DNA of 64,000 nucleotides from an uncultured Clostridia bacterium (GTDB lineage: Bacteria > Bacillota > Clostridia > Lachnospirales > Lachnospiraceae), in contig CALBNS010000009.1 of the NCBI GenBank assembly GCA_937896665.1, positions 1-64,000 of the forward strand. Direction: 5' to 3'. This document shows, piece by piece, positions 24,977 to 32,082 of the stretch. The position numbers and the translations under genes are program-made. The notes under the pieces are model-generated. The model was given only the letters and a program-made list of their open reading frames with translations. It was not told the origin of the DNA and searched no databases. Within the stretch, counting starts at the first letter, position 1. Each line of letters starts with the position of its first letter.

Positions 24977-25594
24977 TCACTTTTTAACATTTGTGCCGTC
25001 TAAAAGTTCCTCCAGCTCTTTCTTCGCCTGTTCATAATTTCGAAACTGGATTGCATAGAATCCTGTCTTTTTTGCGCCTTCTACATTTTCTTCTCTATCA
25101 TCAAAAAATACACATTCTGCAGGATTAAGCTGATAGGTATCGCATAAATGTTGATAGATTGCAGCATCCGGCTTAATCATCTTACACTGGAACGAAAATA
25201 CAGCCCCATCCATATAAGGAAGGTATGTCATCTCCATTTTCGTGCGTTCATAAGTGTATTCACCATAATTCGAAATGATATAAAGATGATACCCTCTGGC
25301 CTTCAATTCCTCTAGCCATTCAATTGTATACGGCATTACACGTATTGCACCTTCTACGGTAGTAAATGCACAGCGGATCTGTTCTTCATACTCCGGGGCA
25401 TTTGCAATAAATCCTTCCAATAACTGTTCGGTTGTCTGAATCCCCCGATCACACTCCTCCCATAAGGGATGCTGAAACATTGCCGCGTTAACTGCCACCT
25501 GCGTCTTTGTATCAAAACCCAGTGTTTCCATATATTTATCCGGGTCATACTCTACAAGCACTTTTCCCACATCAAATACGATATTTTTAATCAT
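24977..25594 (-). CDS. HAD-superfamily phosphatase (subfamily IA)
   Basis: The 205-residue protein has motif I IVFDVGKVLVEYD with the first Asp and the Gly-containing variant seen in YihX/epoxide-hydrolase-like HADs, motif II LYIISNYG, and motif IV FFDDREENVEGA. It probably hydrolyses a small phosphate ester; the substrate is unknown. ATG at 25592-25594 follows GGAGGAG; the open frame runs ten codons further up without a better site. It lies between the small-ORF unit and the redox operon and may be on its own transcript. Confidence 0.82.
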   Translation of the reverse strand: MIKNIVFDVGKVLVEYDPDKYMETLGFDTKTQVAVNAAMFQHPLWEECDRGIQTTEQLLEGFIANAPEYEEQIRCAFTTVEGAIRVMPYTIEWLEELKARGYHLYIISNYGEYTYERTKMEMTYLPYMDGAVFSFQCKMIKPDAAIYQHLCDTYQLNPAECVFFDDREENVEGAKKTGFYAIQFRNYEQAKKELEELLDGTNVKK

Positions 25595-25756
25595 CACACA
25601 CTCTCCTCCACACTTTTTTTCCATTATACAATACTTTCAACGGCAAAAAAAGTATATTGCTTTCCAAATTTATGTGTGCCATTCTAGTCCATTGAAGATG
25701 ACTTAGAGCTATCAAAAGTTACGATGAAATCTTTTTTACGAAAGAAGGGTATATAT

Positions 25757-25792
25757 ATGGAACATTTGATTTTTAGCAATCCGGCGTTGTAA
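25757..25792 (+). CDS. 11-residue leader-like ORF
   Basis: An ATG at 25757 with AGAAGGG seven bases upstream opens MEHLIFSNPAL and stops in TAATG, which is also the start of the next small ORF. It could be a real upstream peptide coupled to the next ORF or chance. No family is recognised. Confidence 0.25.
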   Translation: MEHLIFSNPAL

Positions 25793-25866
25793 TGTTGACT
25801 ACGATGTTTAGCGCCTTTACACTGACGGCATGGCTCTATGTATTAAGGAGTCTGGGATTTATTTAA
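25792..25866 (+). CDS. 24-residue hydrophobic peptide ORF
   Basis: MLTTMFSAFTLTAWLYVLRSLGFI, read as two parts MLTTMFSAFTL and TAWLYVLRSLGFI, is a single potential membrane helix. Its ATG overlaps the preceding stop, and a terminator follows 18 bases later, so ORF pair plus terminator look like a compact unit. Candidate small membrane protein or toxin-like peptide; the evidence is only layout. Confidence 0.3.
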   Translation: MLTTMFSAFTLTAWLYVLRSLGFI

Positions 25867-25884
25867 CGCCCATGGCACACAACC

Positions 25885-25919
25885 TAAAAAAGATGAGTCC
25901 TGTCGAACTCATCTTTTTT
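25885..25919. terminator. bidirectional terminator
   Basis: AAAAAAGATGAGT / ACTCATCTTTTTT stem with runs of T on both strands. It can end the small plus-strand unit and the minus-strand CofE-like gene, which stops at 25923. Confidence 0.85.
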
Positions 25920-25922
25920 ATA

Positions 25923-27113
25923 TTAATCTGTAAAGTTATCAAAGTAACCTTGTACTAATACAACCGGCGTTCCTTTATCACCAGAACCACTTGTAAGGTC
26001 ACATAATGAACCAATCAGGTCTGTGAGTTGTCTAGGTGTTGTTCCCTGAGAAGCCATATTGCCTACCAGATTTCCGTCTTTTTCTTTGATACTCTTAGAA
26101 ATAGCTGCTTTTAATTCTTCACCACTTAAATCCTTGAAATCATTGTCAGCCAAGTATTTTAATTTCAACTCATTTGGAGTTCCAACAAGCCCGCTTGTAA
26201 ATGCAGGTGAGACTACCGGGTCAGCAAGTTCCCAGATTTTTCCTTGTGGGTCTTTGAATGCACCGTCACCGTAAACCATAACTTCTACATTCTTTCCTGT
26301 CAGTTTTTTAATCTGTGCCTGAACATCTTCTACTAAATCCTGACATTCTCTTGGGAATAATTTAATCTGTCCTTCTGTTGATTTATTAGAACCTAACAAG
26401 CCATATCTTGCATTATAACCACTTCCATTGATTGGAGCTGTCATAATGTCATCCAAACCGCAAACTACTTTTGCGCCTGCTGCTTTCAGAATACGCTTTG
26501 TTCTAGCTCTCGTGTGAATATCACAGTTAATGATGCAATTTGTATAATCTAAGATTGTCTTTGCCTGATTTGCAAATACAATTTCTACTTCCGCACCAGC
26601 TTCTTTGATAATCTGTGAATAATAATCTACATAATCCACACCTGTGAATTCATGTTTATTCTCGCCAAATAACTCTCTATATCTTTCTAATGATAAAACA
26701 TCACTATATGGATTAATTCCTGCATCATCTAATTGGTCATATGTCAATAATGCATTCCCTACCTCATCACTTGGGTAGCTTAACATCAAAACAACTTTTT
26801 TTGCACCCATTGCAATACCTTTTAAACAGATTGCAAAACGGTTTCTTGATAAAATAGGGAAAATAACACCTACTGTTTCCCCACCTAATTTAGCTTTTAC
26901 ATCATCAGCTATGTCCTGAACTGTAACATAGTTTCCCTGTGATCTTGCCACGATAGATTCTGTCATTGAAATTACGTCTTTATCACGTAATTCAAAACCT
27001 TCACTCTCTGATGCTTCCATAACACTTTTTACAATGATATCTGCCAGATTGTCTCCTTCTCTGATAATCGGACATCGAATCCCTCTTGAAATAGTACCAA
27101 CTCTACGTTCCAT
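25923..27113 (-). CDS. coenzyme F420-0:L-glutamate ligase (CofE)-like protein
   Basis: The 396-residue protein belongs to the F420 ligase family: GTISRGIRCPIIREGDNLAD, DVISMTESIVARSQG, then GLDDIMTAPINGSGYNARYGLLG. CofE adds glutamates to F420 in methanogens and actinobacteria, but a Lachnospiraceae member is not expected to make F420, so the acceptor is probably another compound. It is longer than archaeal CofE (about 250), with a C-terminal extension. It lies 45 bases after xpt and may share its transcript. No other F420 gene is seen here. Confidence 0.75.
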   Translation of the reverse strand: MERRVGTISRGIRCPIIREGDNLADIIVKSVMEASESEGFELRDKDVISMTESIVARSQGNYVTVQDIADDVKAKLGGETVGVIFPILSRNRFAICLKGIAMGAKKVVLMLSYPSDEVGNALLTYDQLDDAGINPYSDVLSLERYRELFGENKHEFTGVDYVDYYSQIIKEAGAEVEIVFANQAKTILDYTNCIINCDIHTRARTKRILKAAGAKVVCGLDDIMTAPINGSGYNARYGLLGSNKSTEGQIKLFPRECQDLVEDVQAQIKKLTGKNVEVMVYGDGAFKDPQGKIWELADPVVSPAFTSGLVGTPNELKLKYLADNDFKDLSGEELKAAISKSIKEKDGNLVGNMASQGTTPRQLTDLIGSLCDLTSGSGDKGTPVVLVQGYFDNFTD

Positions 27114-27158
27114 GGTTTTCCTCCTTTTAGCAATTACAAACGACGTCTATATTTGTCA

Positions 27159-27734
27159 TTATTGCTTTCTAAATACAATGTCATCCTCACTCATCGACTC
27201 TATGATTGCCAGAGACTCAAGCTGAATGCCTTTTCCACGAATGATCTCTCCACCTCTCTGGAAACCTTTCTCGATGGCAATACCAATTCCTTCTACTGAA
27301 GCGCCGGCTGATTCCACCAATTCTAAAAGTCCCATTAATGCACATCCGTTCGCAAGAAAATCATCGATAATCAACACGTGATCCTCAGAGCCCAGAAATT
27401 TCTTAGATACAATTACATCATAGGTTCTGCCGTGTGTGAACGACTCAATCTTTGTACAATAATTATCATGATCCAGATTGATACTCATAGACTTCTTTGC
27501 AAATACAACAGGTACACCAAATTCTCTGGCAACAATCGCCGCGATTCCAATACCACTCGCTTCAATCGTTAAAATCTTATTAATTGGCTTGCCTTCAAAA
27601 AGATGCTTCCATTCTTTTGCCATTTCTTCAAACAAGGCAATATCCATCTGATGATTGATGAAGCTGTCTACTTTAAGCACATTTCCCTGACGTATCACAC
27701 CATCTTTGCAGATTCTTTCCTCTAATAGTTTCAT
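27159..27734 (-). CDS. xpt: xanthine phosphoribosyltransferase
   Basis: The 191-residue enzyme salvages xanthine to XMP with PRPP. Family marks: [31 protein letters not shown], and the PRPP loop [18 protein letters not shown]. Start ATG at 27732-27734 is near a GGGAAGGAGAA site. It lies upstream of a CofE-like gene. In the wider neighbourhood are xanthine dehydrogenase and a xanthine permease, giving a purine-salvage theme. The 76-base gap upstream is too short for a purine riboswitch and none is visible. Confidence 0.92.
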   Translation of the reverse strand: MKLLEERICKDGVIRQGNVLKVDSFINHQMDIALFEEMAKEWKHLFEGKPINKILTIEASGIGIAAIVAREFGVPVVFAKKSMSINLDHDNYCTKIESFTHGRTYDVIVSKKFLGSEDHVLIIDDFLANGCALMGLLELVESAGASVEGIGIAIEKGFQRGGEIIRGKGIQLESLAIIESMSEDDIVFRKQ

Positions 27735-27784
27735 GCGCTGATTCTCCTTCCCTTTCTTACCTTATATATATTATTAAAAAATTG

Positions 27785-27821
27785 CAGGGTTGTAAATAGA
27801 AAATTGCAAATCACAGCCCTG
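27785..27821 (-). terminator. terminator after the THEP1-MocA gene
   Basis: CAGGGCTGT / ACAACCCTG stem (one mismatch) followed by CAATTTTTTAAT on the minus strand; the stem begins over the stop codon of the upstream gene. It separates the molybdenum genes from xpt. Confidence 0.65.
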
Positions 27822-28908
27822 TTTCTAGAATTTTTTTTAATTTTTCCAAATCTTCTCGTGTATCTACATCATATAATTCATACTTATTAAAGGCCGGAAC
27901 TGTACGCACATGTTCCGGATATTTCTTTGTCAGATAGGAACCTCCACACTTTTCAGGCAGAGAGCATAGTTCAGGAAAATAAGATTTTCCAAACAAAACC
28001 GGAGCGCCCTGTTTTTCTCCATATGACAAACGCAGGATTTCCGCGTCGTCCAACATACTCTTGGTAAACATTCTTAGCAGACTTTCCCTCTTTAACAGTG
28101 GCTGGTCACAAGGACAGAACATGCAGCTATCCATTGCTTTCATGCATTCTACTCCAAGCCGCACCGTATCATTGCGGTTGGGAAAATCATGTAAAACAAA
28201 CTGAACCCCCTGATTTCTGCAGAATTCTGCCACCTCAGCACTTCTGGTAACTACAACTCTCCGTTCAAACAGGCCTTCCGTGCATTCTAACGTCCATTGC
28301 AACATGGGTTTCCCTGAAAAATCCGCTAAAACTTTGTTTTGTCCAAAACGTCTCCCCATACCGGAAGCCATAATCACACAGCCTGTACGAATCCCTCTGT
28401 CATCTAAATCCATAACAAACACATCATTCCGGTTCTTTAATTCATTAATAAATGGGAGATCCTGTTTGCGCAAAACCGCAAGGACTTGTTTTTTTTCAAA
28501 CACTTCCAAAAGCATCCTCTGAAATTCTAACTCCTCACTTTCCAGATAGCCGATTTCATCAATTGTAAACCACGCACTTCTATCTGCCAAAGCCCTTTTC
28601 AAAGCTGAAATTCCAAGCATTCGGAAACCTTCGTGCACCGGAACCATCGCATTAGATTTCTCTCTCTGCCCAAGGCAATATCTTCCAATGACCATTTCCT
28701 TGTCTGTGCTATTTTCCCGCAGCACTACACATTCCTTGGGAACTGCGTAAGTAGTAATACCCGGGATTCTCTCTTCCGTTCCCGAAATTTGATTCACCAG
28801 TTTGTGAAACAATGTAGTCTTCCCTATACCTCTCGTACCAGTTATAAGCAGATGACGTTTTCTACTCTTCCGAAAAGATTTCAGAATAAATTCTGCTGTT
28901 TGCCTCAT
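27811..28908 (-). CDS. THEP1-type NTPase fused to MocA-like molybdopterin cytidylyltransferase
   Basis: A 365-residue two-domain protein. Residues 1-170 form a P-loop NTPase of the THEP1/MobB kind (Walker A GTRGIGKTT at about 24-32, TIDEIGYLE at about 115). Residues 175-365 form a MobA/MocA nucleotidyltransferase (VIMASGMGRRFGQNK, FCPCDQPLL, YDVDTREDL). MocA attaches CMP to molybdopterin for xanthine-dehydrogenase-type enzymes, and such an enzyme is encoded close by. Start chosen at 28908 because GGGAGG lies six bases upstream; it overlaps the ModE-like gene by 47 bases, implying coupling. The ATPase half may help insertion or transfer of the cofactor; that is inference. Confidence 0.82.
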   Translation of the reverse strand: MRQTAEFILKSFRKSRKRHLLITGTRGIGKTTLFHKLVNQISGTEERIPGITTYAVPKECVVLRENSTDKEMVIGRYCLGQREKSNAMVPVHEGFRMLGISALKRALADRSAWFTIDEIGYLESEELEFQRMLLEVFEKKQVLAVLRKQDLPFINELKNRNDVFVMDLDDRGIRTGCVIMASGMGRRFGQNKVLADFSGKPMLQWTLECTEGLFERRVVVTRSAEVAEFCRNQGVQFVLHDFPNRNDTVRLGVECMKAMDSCMFCPCDQPLLKRESLLRMFTKSMLDDAEILRLSYGEKQGAPVLFGKSYFPELCSLPEKCGGSYLTKKYPEHVRTVPAFNKYELYDVDTREDLEKLKKILETGL

Positions 28909-29197
28909 AACATGCCTCCCGGTATGCCTCATACTTTTCTAGAAATATCTTTGCCTCTAACGTCAGACGACTTCCACCGCCACCTTTTCCGCCTATTACT
29001 TTTTCAGTCATAGAAAAACCAAGTATGTTCTCCGCCCTTGTTATCATCGTCAGTGCCTTGCTGTAAGACAGTTTCATCTGCATTGCTGCCGCACGCAAAG
29101 AACCCGTTTCTTCCACTCCCCGCAATAGGCGGCACGGACCTTCTCCAAAAAAACGTTGTTCCCCTTCATATATGTACACATTCGTTACTGCTCTCAT
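28862..29197 (-). CDS. ModE-type winged-helix regulator without molybdate-binding domain
   Basis: The 111-residue protein matches the ModE N-terminal DNA-binding domain: RLLRGVEETGSLRAAAMQMKLSYSKALTMI, read as RLLRGVEETGSLRAAA then MQMKLSYSKALTMI, followed by EKVIGGKGGGGSRLT. The C-terminal TOBE/Mop domains that bind molybdate in E. coli ModE are absent. ATG at 29195-29197 follows GGGAGG and overlaps the ABC ATPase stop in ATGA. Its neighbours are a FecCD-type importer and the MocA fusion. A ModE-like palindrome lies upstream of the importer. Confidence 0.85.
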   Translation of the reverse strand: MRAVTNVYIYEGEQRFFGEGPCRLLRGVEETGSLRAAAMQMKLSYSKALTMITRAENILGFSMTEKVIGGKGGGGSRLTLEAKIFLEKYEAYREACYEANSRIYSEIFSEE

Positions 29198-29997
29198 TCT
29201 TCTTCCTCCCACAGCAATGTCAGATGACGTTTCCCTCGTTTGTCCATACATCTCACCAATGATACATTTCCGTAAATCTGCTGCAATGCCATTTCCATAT
29301 CTTCTATCGCATCATTGTCAGGCTGCAGAATCCTAATACACTTCCCGTCTTTTATTAATATCAACTGCCGGCAGAATTGTAATGCCAATGCAGGATCATG
29401 CAGACAAAGCAATCCTGCCTTTTCTCCCAAAAGTATCATTTGTCTCAGTTGTTTTAAAATCAGATAGCGATTTTGAAAATCGAGGGCACTGTCCGGTTCA
29501 TCTAATAGCAATAACGAAGTGTCTTCAATCAAAGTTCTTGCCAGAAATACCAATTGCTTCTGTCCCTCGCTCAAAGTCAGATAATCTTCCCCTTCATAAC
29601 CTTGTAATCCCACCGCCCTCAACGCCTCTTTCGCAAACATTTTCTGCTTTTTCGACGGGCGTTCTAATAACTTCAGGACTGGGTTAACCCCCATGAGTAC
29701 CACATCCAGAACCGGAAGTGAAATCGTCAGTCCACTCTTTTGGGGAATATAGCTAATCTTTCTTGCAAGCTGTCTCACCGTCTGGTCTTCCAACCTCTCC
29801 CCATTCAGATAACAGTTACCATCATGCTCAAGCTGTCCTGAAATACTTCGAAGGAGTGTTGTTTTCCCACTTCCATTTGCACCAAGAAGCCCGGTTAAGG
29901 TATGTGGCTGCAATGAAAATGTAACTCCATGAAGAATCTCTTTGCCACCATATCCTGCCGAAATGCCTTCCGCACGAAAAAAGATATCCCGCTCCAT
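29194..29997 (-). CDS. ABC transporter ATPase (FecE/MolC-like)
   Basis: A 267-residue ATPase with Walker A GANGSGKTT at about 38-46, the signature LSEGQKQLVFLARTL, and Walker B LLLLDEPDSALD. It is of the FecE/BtuD class that works with FecCD-type permeases. The start ATG overlaps the permease stop. ModE-like and MocA genes downstream and xanthine dehydrogenase upstream suggest the cargo is molybdate or tungstate (as in the MolBCA type); iron-siderophore or cobalamin are the alternatives. Confidence 0.85.
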   Translation of the reverse strand: MERDIFFRAEGISAGYGGKEILHGVTFSLQPHTLTGLLGANGSGKTTLLRSISGQLEHDGNCYLNGERLEDQTVRQLARKISYIPQKSGLTISLPVLDVVLMGVNPVLKLLERPSKKQKMFAKEALRAVGLQGYEGEDYLTLSEGQKQLVFLARTLIEDTSLLLLDEPDSALDFQNRYLILKQLRQMILLGEKAGLLCLHDPALALQFCRQLILIKDGKCIRILQPDNDAIEDMEMALQQIYGNVSLVRCMDKRGKRHLTLLWEEEE

Positions 29998-30974
29998 CAC
30001 TTCGCCCCCTTCTTCAATAGTAAGAATAATAAGAACGGTGCTCCCAACAAAGAGGTAAATACGCTTACCGGAAGTTCACTGGAAGCCACACTCCTCGCCA
30101 GCATATCCGCAAGACAAAGTAAAACGCTTCCCATTAATCCACTCAAGGCAAGCGTATGCAAGCGATTATTCTTTGTCATCAGCCTTGCACTGTGCGGCGC
30201 CAGCAGCCCGACAAAACTAATCAGTCCCGTCACACTGACAATCGCCGCCACTACCAACGTAGCAAGCATCAATATGAAAAGACGCATTCTGCCAACCGGA
30301 ACTCCAAGCAGTGTCGCTTCTTCATCCTCCACCGAAAGAATCAGTACCTGCCTGTATAAAAGAAACAAGCCCGCCATGCACAGAGCACAGACAACCACTG
30401 CTCCCGGAAACTTTTGCAATGTCATTGCGTTTAGACTTCCCATAATCCAGTATTCTATTGAGGCGAGCTCCCGTTCCGGATCTGCCGTTAGTTTTAAAAT
30501 CATCAAAAAAGTCTGTGCCAGAGAATGCACTGCAATCCCCGACAATACAATAGAGGCATGATTCTTCCCTGGTGCCAGCGAGGCAAGTCCCAGTGCCGCC
30601 ACGACCGCTAAAAGGCTTCCTATAAATGCACTAACCGTTGTATATAGAGAAGCCTGTGGCAGGAATAAAATCGCAAACGCTGCTCCCGCACTGGCTCCCG
30701 ATGATACACCGATAATATCCGGTGAAGCCAATGGATTGTGAAAAACGGTCTGATAAATCATACCAGACACTCCAAGCCCAAAACCTCCCAGAACCGCCAT
30801 ACAGGTTCTAGGAAGGCGCAAAGTAAAAAATACTCGCAGAGACTGTTCGTCTCCCGCAAGCATTTTTTCTATAGAAAGCGGGTATTTGCCCAAAAACAAT
30901 GACCCTATAAATTCAGCTATTAAAACGACACATACAAGCATCATTAGTTTTTTTACCGAAATTCTCTTTCTCAT
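29997..30974 (-). CDS. FecCD-family ABC permease (MolB-like)
   Basis: The 325-residue permease has about ten helices and the FecCD family blocks LRLPRTCMAVLGGFGLGVSG, QTVFHNPLASPDIIGVSSGA, and ISFVGLLAPHSARL. It follows the binding protein by nine bases and overlaps the ATPase. Cargo is inferred as molybdate from neighbours. Confidence 0.86.
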   Translation of the reverse strand: MRKRISVKKLMMLVCVVLIAEFIGSLFLGKYPLSIEKMLAGDEQSLRVFFTLRLPRTCMAVLGGFGLGVSGMIYQTVFHNPLASPDIIGVSSGASAGAAFAILFLPQASLYTTVSAFIGSLLAVVAALGLASLAPGKNHASIVLSGIAVHSLAQTFLMILKLTADPERELASIEYWIMGSLNAMTLQKFPGAVVVCALCMAGLFLLYRQVLILSVEDEEATLLGVPVGRMRLFILMLATLVVAAIVSVTGLISFVGLLAPHSARLMTKNNRLHTLALSGLMGSVLLCLADMLARSVASSELPVSVFTSLLGAPFLLFLLLKKGAK

Positions 30975-30983
30975 ATAAATTCC

Positions 30984-32018
30984 TTACTTTTTCTCAGGTG
31001 TAAACCCATAAAATGTCTCATAAAAATCTGTAACTGCCTGTTCATACTGTCCTACAGGATATTGTTCCGGATGTAAAACTGAGGCAAGCCATAAGTTTCC
31101 CAATGTGCTGCCCGGAACCGGTGAATCCCAGGACTCAATATTGCTTGGGAACTGATATACCCGTCCATTCACAACGGCATCACATTCTGCAAGATTTTGA
31201 TCTGCAAGTACTGATTCTACTGTGTAATCCGCATCTGCAGCCAAAACAATGTACTCAGGATTCCATGTCAGAAGCTGCTCATAGGAAATCTCAGCCCAAT
31301 AATTGTCCGTCAAATCCCTTGCCACATTCTCGCCTCCGGCATTCACAATCAGGCTATTCTGATACATTGCCGGACCGGCTGTTGATAAGAAAGAACTATT
31401 TCCTGCCATATATACCTTAGGTCTACTCACACCATTCAAAGCTTTTTCAAGCTTCTCCATGTTTGTATCAATGTATTGCAGCAACTCATCTGCCCTTTTT
31501 TCACTGTCTGTCGCTTTTCCAAGAAATTCGACTGCTTCCTCTAAAAGGTCCTGATCTTCCGGTTTCACCGCAAGTACTGTAATTCCAAGCTGTTCCAGAG
31601 ATGGAATTACATCTTTTAATTTTGCCGGCAAAATAACCAGATCAGGATTCAATTCCGCACAGCCTTCCAAATCAAACTCTTTGGCAGTTCCCACATTTGG
31701 AAGCTGCATAATTTCCGGTGCACTCAGACTATAAATCGGACGGCTTCCCGCCTTCGCTTCCACACCTACTAATTTGTCCTTCTGCCCTAAAGCAATCAGA
31801 AGGCTGGTGGAAATATAATAGCCGCTTACAATCGTCTCAGGCTTTTCTTCAATCACTACTTCTCTTCCCAACTGATCCTTTACTGTTATCGGGTACACAA
31901 CAGCTTGCTCCTGCTGTTCCTGTCCTTGTTTGTCTGTCTCTTTATTCCCTGTGTTACTACATGCAGTCGTTACTGCCATGACCAATGCCAATACAAGCAA
32001 TAAAAGTTTCTTTTTCAT
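30984..32018 (-). CDS. substrate-binding lipoprotein of the FecCD-type importer (MolA-like)
   Basis: A 344-residue lipoprotein with a signal peptide and lipobox ending AVTTACSN (Cys about 20), then a periplasmic-binding-protein 2 (TroA/FecB-type) fold with YPITVKDQLGREVVIEEKPE and NPDLVILPAKLKD. Either of two adjacent ATGs can start it; GAGGAG lies upstream. The candidate ModE operator ends some 20 bases before the start codon. Expected to bind molybdate or tungstate, but the fold also serves siderophores and cobalamin. Confidence 0.82.
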   Translation of the reverse strand: MKKKLLLLVLALVMAVTTACSNTGNKETDKQGQEQQEQAVVYPITVKDQLGREVVIEEKPETIVSGYYISTSLLIALGQKDKLVGVEAKAGSRPIYSLSAPEIMQLPNVGTAKEFDLEGCAELNPDLVILPAKLKDVIPSLEQLGITVLAVKPEDQDLLEEAVEFLGKATDSEKRADELLQYIDTNMEKLEKALNGVSRPKVYMAGNSSFLSTAGPAMYQNSLIVNAGGENVARDLTDNYWAEISYEQLLTWNPEYIVLAADADYTVESVLADQNLAECDAVVNGRVYQFPSNIESWDSPVPGSTLGNLWLASVLHPEQYPVGQYEQAVTDFYETFYGFTPEKK

Positions 32019-32036
32019 CATACAATCTCCTCTTTT

Positions 32037-32060
32037 CGTTATATTTTTAAAACAATAACG
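32037..32060 (-). promoter_or_regulatory. candidate ModE operator
   Basis: A 24-base element with arms CGTTATTGT and AATATAACG around TTTAAA; outer CGTTAT/ATAACG arms are perfectly inverted. ModE sites have the same 9-6-9 geometry (CGnTATATA-N6-TATATAnCG). It lies in the 64-base gap between xdhA and the binding protein gene of the importer. Confidence 0.65.
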
Positions 32061-32082
32061 ATAATAACAGATTTATGGAAAT

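Noticed and set aside
27735..27810. Purine riboswitch before xpt
   Set aside because: The gap is 76 bases and contains only the upstream terminator; none of the conserved purine-aptamer loops can be found.
32037..32060. Fur box reading of the palindrome before the importer
   Set aside because: The 9-6-9 geometry with CGTTAT/ATAACG arms does not follow the GATAAT-type Fur repeats; ModE fits better with its neighbours.
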